A DNA stretch of 64,000 nucleotides from Flavobacteria bacterium MS024-2A. Its GTDB lineage: Bacteria; Bacteroidota; Bacteroidia; Flavobacteriales; Flavobacteriaceae. How positions within the stretch are numbered: the stretch's first letter is position 1; every line of letters starts with the position of its first letter. A model generated the notes under the pieces. The model was not told the DNA's origin and did no database searches. It saw nothing but the letters and a program-made list of their open reading frames with translations. A program made the translations under genes and the position numbers. Shown here piece after piece: positions 9,223-19,500 of this stretch. The DNA lies in contig CAJJBB010000003.1 in NCBI GenBank assembly GCA_905182305.1, positions 186,001 through 250,000 of the forward strand. The letters are read 5' to 3'.

Positions 9223-10249
9223 TTAGGGAGTATATTCTTTTACGGCATCAACAAATGCTTTTGCATGATCAACAGGAATATTTGGTAAAATACCGTGACC
9301 TAAGTTTACAATGTACTTGTCTTTTCCAAATTCAGCTAATCATTTTATGAACATCTTTCTTGATTTTAGGAATTGGTGAGAGTAAACGCGAAGGGTCAAA
9401 ATTTCCTTGAAGTGTAATTTTTCCTCCTGATAAATAACGGGCGTTTCTTGCAGAACAAGTCCAATCTACTCCAAGTGCTGAAGCGCCCGATCGCCCCATT
9501 TCATTTAGTGCAAACCAGCAACCTTTTCCAAAAACAATAACAGGCGCCTCATTTTTTAATACAGTTACGATTTGTTGAATATATGGCCATGAGAATATTT
9601 GGTAATCTTCTGGTGATAAGAGGCCGCCCCACGAATCAAAAATTTGAACGGCATCTACACCTGCCCTCACCTTTTCTTTTAAGTATGCTATTGTTGTATC
9701 AGTTATTTTTTGAAGTAAAGAATGAGCAGCCTGCGGTTGGCTAAAACAAAACCCTTTTGCAATATCAAAGTTTTTGGATCCTTGCCCTTGAACCGCATAA
9801 CATAAAAGAGTCCATGGAGATCCTGCAAATCCAATTAATGGGACACGTTCATTTAGGGCTTGTTTTGTCATTTTTACAGCATCTAAAACATACCCTAGGT
9901 GTTCATGAATATCAGGAACGATGGATTGCGCAACATCTTCAGTTGATCGAATAGGATTTGGAATCCAAGGGCCAACCCCATCTTTCATTTCTACAGGGAT
10001 TTGCATTGCCTGAAGTACAACCAAAATATCACTAAAAAGAATGGCAGCATCAGGCTCTATTTGATCAATAGGCATTATTGTGATTTCTGTTGCTAATTCT
10101 GGGGTTTGGCAACGAGTGAAAAAATCATACTTTGCTTTTAAAGTCATAAAGTCAGGGAGGTATCTACCTGCTTGGCGCATCATCCAAACTGGAGGGCGTT
10201 CTAAGGTTTCTCCTTTGAGTGCTTTTAAGAATAAATCATTTTTTAGCAT
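9223..10249 (-). pseudogene. hemE: Uroporphyrinogen decarboxylase, frameshifted near the 3' end
   Basis: The enzyme decarboxylates uroporphyrinogen III to coproporphyrinogen III. The ATG-initiated frame gives 305 residues with the signature [17 protein letters not shown] at residues 18-34 and the internal [15 protein letters not shown]. It then stops at 9332 after VHKMIS. The adjacent frame continues without a break with [20 protein letters not shown] and ends at 9223, giving the usual length of about 341 residues. The whole span is 1027 nt, one base too many, and the extra base lies within about 9334-9343. The gene should be essential in this pathway, so a sequence error is the likely cause. 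The start overlaps hemD by 14 bp. Confidence 0.93.
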
Positions 10250-10913
10250 GATGTTGGGTGTAATAGTGATAAATACTTTTTAATAATTGTTGATCATTTG
10301 GGAGTTCAGCTATGCTATAATTTGAGGTAATTTTTTTTAGTGTTTCTGACGTAGAAGAACCAATGCAAAAACCATGTGTTTGAGAGTTCCAAGAATTTGA
10401 TTTCTGATAACTTAATACCGCAGACGGACTAAAGAATAAAACACCATCAAAAATAGTTTCAAAATATCTTGGAGCGAGAATTGTGTTGTATACTTCGTGG
10501 ATTTTTAAAGGGATTTTATGTGCGCTTAAGACATCCTCTAATTCTGGTCTTCTTTTGCTTCCACAAAAAAACGAAAATTCGCTATTTTGATAGTTTTTTG
10601 ATATAAAATCAGCTAAAAATGAGGATTTTTGACTCATTTTAATAACTTTTAGGCCATTTTCTTCTAAAATAAATTTTGTTTTTTCACCTACACAAAAACA
10701 ATCTTTAGGGGCTATTTGTTCTATAATTTTAGGATCATTAAATACAATGCGTACTGCATTTTGACTGGTAAAAATTAAGTATTTGTTTAACGATATTATT
10801 TTTACTGGAATAGGCTTAATTTTTATAAAAGGATACTCTATAACAGTGAAGCCATTATCAACAAGATTGTCTTTGAACAAAGGCGCTAATATTTTAGTGC
10901 TTAATAATCGCAT
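10236..10913 (-). CDS. hemD: Uroporphyrinogen-III synthase
   Basis: This protein of 225 residues cyclises hydroxymethylbilane to uroporphyrinogen III. The family is weakly conserved, and this call rests on the two-domain pattern and position. The sequence has [14 protein letters not shown] near residue 45 and a second-half [13 protein letters not shown], both typical HemD segments. It sits directly between hemC (1 bp gap) and hemE (14 bp overlap), the normal gene order. The ATG at 10913 begins MRLLSTKIL, as expected. Confidence 0.93.
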   Translation of the reverse strand: MRLLSTKILAPLFKDNLVDNGFTVIEYPFIKIKPIPVKIISLNKYLIFTSQNAVRIVFNDPKIIEQIAPKDCFCVGEKTKFILEENGLKVIKMSQKSSFLADFISKNYQNSEFSFFCGSKRRPELEDVLSAHKIPLKIHEVYNTILAPRYFETIFDGVLFFSPSAVLSYQKSNSWNSQTHGFCIGSSTSETLKKITSNYSIAELPNDQQLLKSIYHYYTQHHAKK

Positions 10914-10914
10914 A

Positions 10915-11817
10915 CTAAAGTTTAGGTTTTATTTGTTTCATTAGTTCTTTTCCGCCCTCTTTTAAAATTTTCAATGCAGCTTTCTCCCCATATCCTTTAG
11001 CTTCTTTTATATTTATTTCTTCTTCAATGGTGAATGCTATTTTTCCATCCAGGCTAAATAAACCACCTTTGAAATGAATGATTTCTTCCCGAATTTTAGC
11101 AATTGCTCCAATGGGTGCAGTACAGCCTCCTTCAATTGTGCTTAAAAACGAGCGTTCAATTTGTGCACACGAAGCGGTTTCTTTACAATTTATTTTTTGC
11201 AAACTTTTTTTCAGAGAAGAATTATTCTCTAGAGTTGTAATTCCAATGATCCCTTGAGCGGGTGCTGGAATCATCCAATTCAATATTTCGTAATTTTCAG
11301 TTAATAAACCAATGCGCTCTAAACCAGCTTGAGCAAATATTGCTCCTGACCAATCAGAATTTTTCAGTCTTTCCATTCGTTTAGGCAGATTCCCCCTTAA
11401 GTTTTCCACTTTATGGTGAGGGTATTTTCTCAGCCATTGAGCTTTTCGGCGTAAACTACCAGAACCGATCGTTGTTTGTGTTTCCCAACTCTTGAATTTT
11501 GGACTATATACAATTAGATCGTTTGCATTACCCCTGGGGAGTAATGCATTTATCTTAATTCCCTTAGGAAGTTTTGTAGGTACATCTTTAAGACTATGAA
11601 CGGCTATGTCTACAGTGTTGTTTAGTAATGCAGTGTCTAGATTTTTAGTAAATATTCCTTGTATACCCATGGCGTAAAGAGGTTGGGTAAGATCTTGGTC
11701 ACCACTACTTTCAATATGAACTAATTTACACGAATGCCCAAATGTTTCCAGTTTGTTTTTAACTTCATTGGCTTGCCATAAGGCCAGTGTACTTTTTCTG
11801 GTTCCGATCCTTATCAT
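10915..11817 (-). CDS. hemC: Hydroxymethylbilane synthase (porphobilinogen deaminase)
   Basis: This protein of 300 residues joins four porphobilinogens into hydroxymethylbilane. It opens with IRIGTRKSTLALWQA, has the family segment VHSLKDVPTKLP near residue 74, and RRKAQWLRKYPHHKVENLRG near residue 123. The cysteine that carries the dipyrromethane cofactor is C232 in EGGCTAPIGA. The start overlaps the hemA stop in an ATGA sequence, so translation is probably coupled. Confidence 0.97.
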   Translation of the reverse strand: MIRIGTRKSTLALWQANEVKNKLETFGHSCKLVHIESSGDQDLTQPLYAMGIQGIFTKNLDTALLNNTVDIAVHSLKDVPTKLPKGIKINALLPRGNANDLIVYSPKFKSWETQTTIGSGSLRRKAQWLRKYPHHKVENLRGNLPKRMERLKNSDWSGAIFAQAGLERIGLLTENYEILNWMIPAPAQGIIGITTLENNSSLKKSLQKINCKETASCAQIERSFLSTIEGGCTAPIGAIAKIREEIIHFKGGLFSLDGKIAFTIEEEINIKEAKGYGEKAALKILKEGGKELMKQIKPKL

Positions 11818-13028
11818 TCGTTAAAATTTTCAGGAGCAAGGTCAAACACGTTTTTAAGAACTGCAACAGTTTCTTCTGCTTTTTCAGGATTTGTCCTCAG
11901 GTAAGCTGCAATTTGTCCTGTGATTTTTTGGATTATTTGATCTGTATCTACTAAAGAAGTAATCTCATTATCCATATTATCACTCAGCACAATTTTTTCT
12001 TTAAAAGCTTTTAGTGTAGGCACATATTTTCTGTGTTCTAGCCAAATAAAAAACTCGTCTTCTACCTCCTTTAATATTTTTTCAGCTTTTGGTATGTGTT
12101 TTTGTCTTTTCTCGAAAGTAGCATCAGTAATTTGTGATAGTTCATCTAAGTGAATTACTTTAACAAGTGGATGATTATTCACTTCAGGGGAAACGTTTCT
12201 AGGAATGGAAAGATCGAGAATTAATAAAGGTTTATTGTTGTGAATAAGGTCAAGATTTACTGTAGGATTTTGAGCTCCTGTAGCAACAATAAGCACATCT
12301 GCATCATGAATTGCAGTTGTCAATGATCCAAAAGGCTTAACAATTACAGGAAATTTTCCTGCTATTTTTTCTGCTTTCTCTTGGGTTCTGTTAATTAAAA
12401 CAATATGATCATTTTGTGTATGTTTCACTAAATTTTCACAAGTGTTAGCACCGATTTTTCCGGTACCAAAGAGCACGATGTTTTTTTTGGAAATATCTAT
12501 AACGTTTTTAAGAATGTATTGAACGGATGCAAACGCTACAGATGTTGCTCCACTAGATATTTCAGTTTCTGTCTTGATACGTTTACTAGCCTGAATAACA
12601 GCATTAGTGATTCGCTCCAATAGTCCATGAGCTAGTGTCATTTTTTTGGAATGATAAAAACTTTTTTTAATCTGTCCAATAATTTCGAAATCACCTAAAA
12701 TTTGACTTTCTAAACCAGTTCCAACCCTAAACAAATGATGAAATCCATCAGAGTCACTATGAGTATATCCAATGATGTCAAATAAATTTCTGGAGGTTCC
12801 AGTATGTTTGCAAAGCAACTCAATTAATGTTTCTGCGGTGCTTGTCCAAGCATAAATTTCTGTTCTATTGCAGGTATTGATAACTAAGAGGTTTCTTAAT
12901 TTAGCATCTTTAGCTTCAAGAAATAGCCCGTGAAGCTGAGTTTCGTTTAAACTAAACCGACTTCTAAGTTCAATATCAGCCGTTTTATAACTTACACCAA
13001 TGACATGAAAATGTTTGCTTTTTATCAA
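11814..13028 (-). CDS. hemA: Glutamyl-tRNA reductase
   Basis: This protein of 404 residues reduces glutamyl-tRNA to glutamate-1-semialdehyde, the committed step of heme synthesis by the C5 route. The catalytic cysteine is C53 in VINTCNRTEIYAW. The NADPH-binding motif VLFGTGKIGANTCENL is near residue 185, and a C-terminal helical dimerisation part follows. It is the first gene of the minus-strand hem operon and faces the AraC-family gene across 194 bp. A TAnnTTTG promoter core lies upstream on the minus strand at 13056-13063. The partner hemL is not in this window. Confidence 0.97.
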   Translation of the reverse strand: MIKSKHFHVIGVSYKTADIELRSRFSLNETQLHGLFLEAKDAKLRNLLVINTCNRTEIYAWTSTAETLIELLCKHTGTSRNLFDIIGYTHSDSDGFHHLFRVGTGLESQILGDFEIIGQIKKSFYHSKKMTLAHGLLERITNAVIQASKRIKTETEISSGATSVAFASVQYILKNVIDISKKNIVLFGTGKIGANTCENLVKHTQNDHIVLINRTQEKAEKIAGKFPVIVKPFGSLTTAIHDADVLIVATGAQNPTVNLDLIHNNKPLLILDLSIPRNVSPEVNNHPLVKVIHLDELSQITDATFEKRQKHIPKAEKILKEVEDEFFIWLEHRKYVPTLKAFKEKIVLSDNMDNEITSLVDTDQIIQKITGQIAAYLRTNPEKAEETVAVLKNVFDLAPENFNE

Positions 13029-13055
13029 AAAGAGTAATTTATTTTAAGATTGTTA

Positions 13056-13063
13056 CAAAAGTA
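13056..13063 (-). promoter_or_regulatory. Candidate -7 promoter core for hemA operon
   Basis: On the minus strand the sequence reads TACTTTTG, an exact match to the Bacteroidota -7 consensus TAnnTTTG, 28 nt upstream of the hemA start. No clear -33 TTG element was found at the expected distance. The match is short and the region AT-rich, so this remains a prediction. Confidence 0.45.
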
Positions 13064-13154
13064 GTGGAGTCATTAGCTAAAAAATAACGCTAAAAAGTTT
13101 ATAAACAACTCTATAAGTTTTTTTTAGCACAATGATGAATTATTAAAATTATTC

Positions 13155-13162
13155 TAATTTTG
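13155..13162 (+). promoter_or_regulatory. Candidate -7 promoter core for AraC regulator/hemH operon
   Basis: The sequence is TAATTTTG, a TAnnTTTG match 61 bp upstream of the AraC-type gene. Together with the minus-strand core at 13056-13063 it makes the 194-bp hemA/araC interval a divergent promoter region, where an autoregulating AraC protein could also bind. Confidence 0.45.
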
Positions 13163-13222
13163 TGAGTATAGATCAACATATAAAATCATAATTTATTTAG
13201 AATAATTAATTTTGAATTAAAA

Positions 13223-14110
13223 ATGGATGTAAAAAACAACGATAAAAGTTCTAAAGAAATCACAGCTCTTGAGGATGATTTTTCGGTACTTAGAATTAGA
13301 AATGATTTAGATCTGCCTAAGACAGTTCAATATCCTGTGGATCAAGAGTTTATTCAATTCCATTTTTGTTCTAAAGGGCAAATGAATTTTTCTTTTAATC
13401 AAGGTAATTATAGCTTTCCGCTTAGTGATGGCAATTCGATGTTGCTTTTTAATCCACAAAAGACACTACCAATTGATTTAGAAATGGCACCTCAAACTTG
13501 GTTGGTGAGCATTCTAATTTCGGTTACTAGATTTCATTCATTGTTTTCTTCAGAGGCTGATCATATTTCTTTTTTAAGCCCTGAAAACAGTTCTAAAAAA
13601 TATTATGACACTCTTCCTTTCACCTCTTCTATTGCTGTAGTCTTAAGTCAAATTCTACAAGCAAAAGTTCATGACACCATGAAAGAACTTTATTTTAAAG
13701 GTAAGGTTTATGAGCTTTTAAGTTTGTACTTTAATAAAAGTGAAGATCCCTCATTGGAACAATGTCCTTTTTTGGTAGATGAAGAAAATGTTCAAAAAAT
13801 CAGAAGAGCTAAAGACATTATTTTGGAACGAATGACGGATCCCCCTTCGTTAGAGAATCTTTCGGTGGAGATTGGACTTTCTTTAAAAAAATTAAAAGAA
13901 GGTTTTAAGCAACTATATGGTGACACTGTTTATTCCTATTTATTAGACCATAAAATGGAAGAAGCTCGAAGAATGTTGGATTCACAAAAATTTAATGTTA
14001 ATGAAGTTGGCTTAAAATTAGGGTATAGTACAGCGAGTCATTTTATTGCTGCTTTTAAAAAGAAATATGGAACAACTCCAAAGAAATATATAGGTTCAGT
14101 ATCTTCGTAA
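13223..14110 (+). CDS. AraC-family transcriptional regulator beside hem genes
   Basis: This protein of 295 residues has a C-terminal AraC/XylS DNA-binding domain (about 195-292). Its two helix-turn-helix parts are LENLSVEIGLSLKKLKEGF and VNEVGLKLGYSTASHFIAAF, ending with the typical KKKYGTTPKKY. The N-terminal part (1-180) does not match a named ligand domain that I can recognise. The gene is divergent from hemA and 10 bp upstream of hemH, so control of heme synthesis is the obvious hypothesis. No heme-binding motif such as a clear CP motif was confirmed beyond a single CPF near residue 179. Confidence 0.88.
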   Translation: MDVKNNDKSSKEITALEDDFSVLRIRNDLDLPKTVQYPVDQEFIQFHFCSKGQMNFSFNQGNYSFPLSDGNSMLLFNPQKTLPIDLEMAPQTWLVSILISVTRFHSLFSSEADHISFLSPENSSKKYYDTLPFTSSIAVVLSQILQAKVHDTMKELYFKGKVYELLSLYFNKSEDPSLEQCPFLVDEENVQKIRRAKDIILERMTDPPSLENLSVEIGLSLKKLKEGFKQLYGDTVYSYLLDHKMEEARRMLDSQKFNVNEVGLKLGYSTASHFIAAFKKKYGTTPKKYIGSVSS

Positions 14111-14120
14111 AAAATTTTAA

Positions 14121-15149
14121 ATGAAAGGAGTATTACTTGTAAATCTTGGCTCACCAGATACTACAAAGACAAATGATGTAAGAGATTATTTAGATGAATT
14201 TTTAATGGATGAGCGAGTAATTGATTTGCCTAAATGGTTACGTACATTTTTAGTTAAAGGAATTATTTTAAAAACACGGCCTAAAAAATCAGCTAAAGCC
14301 TATCGTAAGATATGGTGGAAAGAAGGATCTCCTCTTATAGTTCTATCTAAAAGACTTCAAAATAAAGTTCAAAAAAATGTTTCAGTACCTGTGGAATTAT
14401 CAATGCGTTATGGAAATCCATCTATAGAGGCTGGATTAAACGCTTTAAATAAGTTAGGGGTGGATGATGTATTTATAATTCCTTTATATCCTCAACATGC
14501 TATGGCAACTACTGAAACCATTATGGTATTGGCAGAAGAATTGAAAAATAAATATTTCCCTAAAATGAGGTTTACCTCACTTCCTTCTTTTTATAACCAT
14601 CCTGATTATATTAGGGTTTTAGCCAATACTATTCAAGAATTTTTAAAAGGGAAAAACTTTGAGCATTTATTGTTTTCATATCATGGTATCCCGGAAAGAC
14701 ATATTAAAAAATCTGACATTACTCAATCACATTGTAAAATTGACGGAAAATGTTGTTTTACGGAATCTCCTGCTCACGCTTATTGTTATAAACATCAATG
14801 TGAAATGACTTCTTTAAAAGTAGCTGAATATCTTGAATTAAAACCTAATACTTATTCCACTATTTTTCAATCTAGGGTTTCTATTATCGGTCAATGGCTT
14901 AGGCCCTATACCGATAAAACAATAGAGGCATTTGCTAAGAATGGGGTCAAGGAATTGGCTATTGCGACTCCTTCTTTTGTTTCCGATTGTTTAGAAACTT
15001 TAGAAGAAATAGGGATGGAGGCAACAGAAGATTTTGAAGATAATGGAGGAAAACATTTACACGTAATTCCATGTATAAATGACCGGGATGATTGGGTAAA
15101 AGTATTAAGTCGTTGGATTGACGAATGGGCGCTAAATAAAAGCGCTTAA
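14121..15149 (+). CDS. hemH: Ferrochelatase
   Basis: This protein of 342 residues inserts ferrous iron into protoporphyrin IX. The catalytic histidine is H188 in LLFSYHGIPERH, and the N-terminal KGVLLVNLGSPDT and EIGMEATEDFEDNGG near residue 306 are family signatures. Five cysteines cluster at about C205, C211, C212, C222 and C227. Clusters like this hold a [2Fe-2S] centre in some bacterial ferrochelatases, so one is possible here. It follows the AraC gene and overlaps the MATE start by one base. Confidence 0.96.
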   Translation: MKGVLLVNLGSPDTTKTNDVRDYLDEFLMDERVIDLPKWLRTFLVKGIILKTRPKKSAKAYRKIWWKEGSPLIVLSKRLQNKVQKNVSVPVELSMRYGNPSIEAGLNALNKLGVDDVFIIPLYPQHAMATTETIMVLAEELKNKYFPKMRFTSLPSFYNHPDYIRVLANTIQEFLKGKNFEHLLFSYHGIPERHIKKSDITQSHCKIDGKCCFTESPAHAYCYKHQCEMTSLKVAEYLELKPNTYSTIFQSRVSIIGQWLRPYTDKTIEAFAKNGVKELAIATPSFVSDCLETLEEIGMEATEDFEDNGGKHLHVIPCINDRDDWVKVLSRWIDEWALNKSA

Positions 15150-16493
15150 TGAGGAAAAATAGCACCGAAATTTTAGGTACTGCACACATTCCAAAGTTAC
15201 TAATTCAACAGGCTGTTCCTGCTTCTATTGGCATATTGGTAATGTCTCTTAATATTTTGATCGATACTATTTTTGTTGGTCAATGGATTGGATCTGACGC
15301 TATTGCAGCGATCAATGTAGTATTGCCAGTTTCTTTTTTTATTGCTGCTCTAGGAATGTCTATAGGCATCGGAGGTGCTTCGATTATTTCCAGATCGTTG
15401 GGTGAAAAAAATAGACTTAAAGCAGAAAACACATTTGGTAATCAAATCACTCTAACCTTTATACTTACGATTGCGGTTGTAATTATAGGACTTGCTTTTG
15501 TTGATCAAATTATCCCACTATTTGGTGGTAAAGGTTCCTTATTTGAAATTGCTAAAACCTATTATTTGATTGTTTTGTATGGAGTCCCTGTACTGGCTTT
15601 TTGTATGATGTCAAACAATACAATACGCGCAGAAGGTAAACCTAAGAATGCAATGTATGCTATGATGATTCCGTCTGTTACGAACCTTTTATTAGATTAT
15701 GTTTTTATTAAAGTTTTTGGCTGGGGAATGATGGGCGCAGCATGGGCGACAACCCTTTCCTATGGTTTTTGTGCCTCTTATATTGTATATTTCTTCTTTT
15801 CTAAGCAAACAAGTTTACATCCTAAGTTAAAACATTTTAGCCTGAAATTTTCATTGGTAAAAGAAATTGCATCTTTAGGCTCTGTTACTTTAACTCGCCA
15901 AGCAATGGTAAGTATTACTATTTTATTGGTCAATAACATATTATTCTCTTTTGGAGGAGAATCGTCTATAGCAGTTTATGCAATATTGAGTCGAATGTTA
16001 ATGTTTGCAACTTTTCCTATTCTTGGAATTACTCAAGGATTTTTACCAATTGCTGGGTTTAATTATGGAGCGAAAAATTGGATACGTGTTCGAGAAATAA
16101 TAAATATATCAATAGGTTATGCAACTCTTTTAGCAAGTCTCATTTTTGTAGTAATTTTCTTTTTTTCAGAAACTATTCCAAGTATTTTTTCAGATAATCA
16201 ATATGTTGCTACTCATGCACCAACTGCTTTGCGTTATGTTTTTGTAGCTCTTCCTATTGTTGGAATACAACTCATAGGAGCAGCTTATTTTCAAGCAATA
16301 GGTAAGGCTCTTCCAGCTTTATTACTCACCTTGAGTAGACAAGGTATTTTTTTCATCCCCTTGTTGTTTATTTTATCCTAGTATTTATGGTGTAGACGGG
16401 GTATGGATGGCGTTTCCAATTGCAGATGTTCTTTCTACTATTGTTACAGCATTTTTTTTGAATAGGGAGGTTAGTAAATTGAAAATGACCTAA
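15149..16493 (+). pseudogene. MATE-family efflux transporter, frameshifted near the C-terminus
   Basis: This is a multidrug/toxin extrusion-type transporter with about 12 membrane segments. The first frame gives 410 residues and stops with a TAG at 16379-16381 in the middle of a hydrophobic helix. The next frame continues directly as SIYGVDGVWMAFPIADVLS and ends at 16493 after one more helix. This restores the normal length of about 448 residues. The span is 1345 nt, one base over. Substrate is unknown. Its position after hemH could suggest porphyrin or drug export, but that is only a guess. Confidence 0.88.
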
Positions 16494-16577
16494 CTTTTAA
16501 AAGAAATGGTTATCTAATAGCATACCTATGTTTAAAACAATTAAATTTTATACTTTTAGTTTTTATACATATTCAAT

Positions 16578-19500
16578 ATGAAGACTTTACACATACATGC
16601 ACAGTATTTAATAATAGCTCTTTTCCTTTTGTTTTTTTCAATTCAACCTTTTTATGGACAGCGAAAAAAGCGAAGTAAACAAGTAGCTTTAGTTTCATAT
16701 CCAAATTCAGTCTATGAATCATTATCCTATAGGTCTATAGGTCCTTTCAGAGGTGGAAGATCTTCCGCAGTTACTGGCGTTCCTGGAAAACCAAAGCTAT
16801 ATTATTTTGGCGCTGCTGGTGGGGGTGTTTGGAAAACAGAAGATGGAGGTAAAACTTATAAAAATATTTCGGATGGCTATTTTGGCGGAAGTATTGGTTC
16901 AGTCGCAGTAGCTAAAAGTGATTCAAATGTTATTTATGTTGGTGGAGGAGAAGTGACAGTTAGAGGTAATGTTTCGTCAGGATATGGAATATGGAAATCG
17001 GAAGATGCTGGGAAAACATGGGCTTTTTCTGGATTACCAGAATCAAGACATATCCCAAGAATAGTAATAGATCCGAATAATTCAGACATTGTTTATGCAG
17101 CGGTACTCGGAAATTTATACAAGCCAACCATAGAGCGCGGGGTGTATAAAAGCATTAATGGGGGTAAAACATGGGAAAAAGTATTATTTTCTAATATACA
17201 TGCCGGAGCGGTTGAGTTAGTTATGGACCCGACAAACTCAAGAGTTTTATATGCCGCTACTTGGAGAATAAACCGAACTCCTTACAGCTTAAATAGTGGA
17301 GGAGAAGGTTCAGTTTTGTGGAAAAGTATAGATGCGGGTTCCACTTGGGAGAAAATTAGCAAGAATAAAGGTTTTGCCAAGGGAATATTAGGCATTATGG
17401 GGATAACTGTTTCTCCCTTAAATGCTCAAAAAGTATGGGTAATTGTTGAAAATAAAGATCAAGGGGGAGTTTACAGGTCTGATGACGGAGGGGACACATG
17501 GAATCATATAAATGAAAGTCGTGCCCTTAGACAGCGCGCGTGGTATTATTCTAAAATTTATGCAGATACCCAAGATGAAGATATTGTTTACGTAATGAAC
17601 GTCTCATATCATAAATCTAAAGATGGAGGAAAGACCTTTAAGCCTTATAACGCTCCACATGGTGATCACCATGATTTATGGATAGCTCCAGAAGACAATC
17701 AACGAATGATTATTGCTGATGATGGGGGAGCTCAAATTTCAACCAATGCTGGAGAAACTTGGAGCACTTATTACAATCAACCTACCGCACAGTTTTACAG
17801 AGTTACTACTGATAATGCATTTCCATATCGGATTTATGCTGCACAACAGGATAATTCAACCATTCGTATAAATCACCGTTCAGATGGTAGAAACATTTCA
17901 GAAGAAGATTGGGAATCTACAGCGGGAGGTGAATCAGCACATATAGCGATTGATCCATTAGATAATGACATTGTTTATGGAGGTAGTTACGGTGGTTATT
18001 TAACGCGTGTGAATCACAAAACAAGTCTCAAAAGATCGATCAATGTTTGGCCTGACAATCCGATGGGATATGGCGCTGAAGGAATGAAATATCGTTTTCA
18101 ATGGAATTTTCCGATCATCTTTAGTAAACACAATCCCAAAAAGCTATATACATTTTCTAATCAAGTTCATGTTTCTGAAAATGAGGGACAATCATGGGAA
18201 ATCATTAGCCAAGATCTAACACGAAATGATCCAGATCGTTTAAAAACATCTGGCGGACCCATCACTCAAGATAATACCGGAGTAGAATATTACTGTACTA
18301 TTTTTGCAGCAAATGAATCTCCGCTCAAAGAAGGATTGTTGTGGGTAGGGAGTGATGACGGATTGTTACATCTAACTCGTGATGGCGGTAAAAATTGGTC
18401 AAATGTTACCCCCGTTCAAATGCCTAAATGGCTAATGATTAATAGTATTGATCCGTCACCATTTGATCCAGCGGTTTGTTATGTCGCAGGAACACTCTAT
18501 AAAACAGGTGATTTTAGACCCTATTTATATAAAACCATGGATTATGGAAAAACATGGATAAAAATAACCAATAGGATAAATAAAGAGCATTTTACTCGTG
18601 TGCTCAGAGCTGATCCTTCTATAGAAGGGTTACTCTATGCAGGAACAGAAGCAGGTATGTATATTTCTTATGACGATGGTGCTTTTTGGAGTCCTTTTCA
18701 ATTGAATTTACCAATAGTTCCCATTACTGATTTGACCATTAAAGACAATAGTTTGATTGTCGCTACTCAAGGAAGAAGTTTGTGGATGATTGATGATTTA
18801 ACAGTTCTTCATCAGCTGAATCAAGAAGTAGTTAAGAATGAGATGATACTCTTTAAACCCAGGGATAGTTACCGTACTCAAGGTTATGGAGGAAGAACTT
18901 CTTTAACAGCTGGAACTAATATACCTAATGGGGCGATTGTACATTTTAACGTCAAAGACTTTGATTCGACAAAAGACACCATTCAATTGCATTTTAAAGA
19001 AGAAGGAGGGGCCTTAATTAAAACCTTCAGTACAGCCTCTTTAAAAGATAAATTAGAAGTAAAGTCGGGAGGAAATCGATTTGTATGGAACACTAGATAC
19101 AAGGGCGCAGAGCTTCTTGACGGAATGATTCTTTGGGGAGCTTCTTTAACTGGGGCAAAGGCAATGCCTGGACAGTTCAAAGTGAGTTTGCAAAAAGGTG
19201 AAATGGTTACTGAGCAAACATTTACTATTTTACCTGATCCTAGAGCTGAGGTAACTGCTAAAGAAAGACAAAAGCATTTTGATTTTGTGAATACAGTTAA
19301 TCAAACTATAGATGAGGCGCATCAAGCTATTAAAAACATTAGAGGTATTAATGCAAAACTAGACACTTTTGAAAAAAACTATAGAGATTTAAAAGAAGCA
19401 AAAGAAATTATTGAAACTGCCACTGTCCTTAAAAAAGAATTTTCAGAAATTGAAAAGGCGCTTTATCAAACTCAAAATAAGAGTAATCAAGATCCGCTTA

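Noticed and set aside
9332-16381. Stop-codon-dependent +1 frameshifting (RF2-like) in hemE and the MATE gene
   Set aside because: The three insertion cases do not share a conserved slip motif or upstream stimulator. A generic sequence error fits better.
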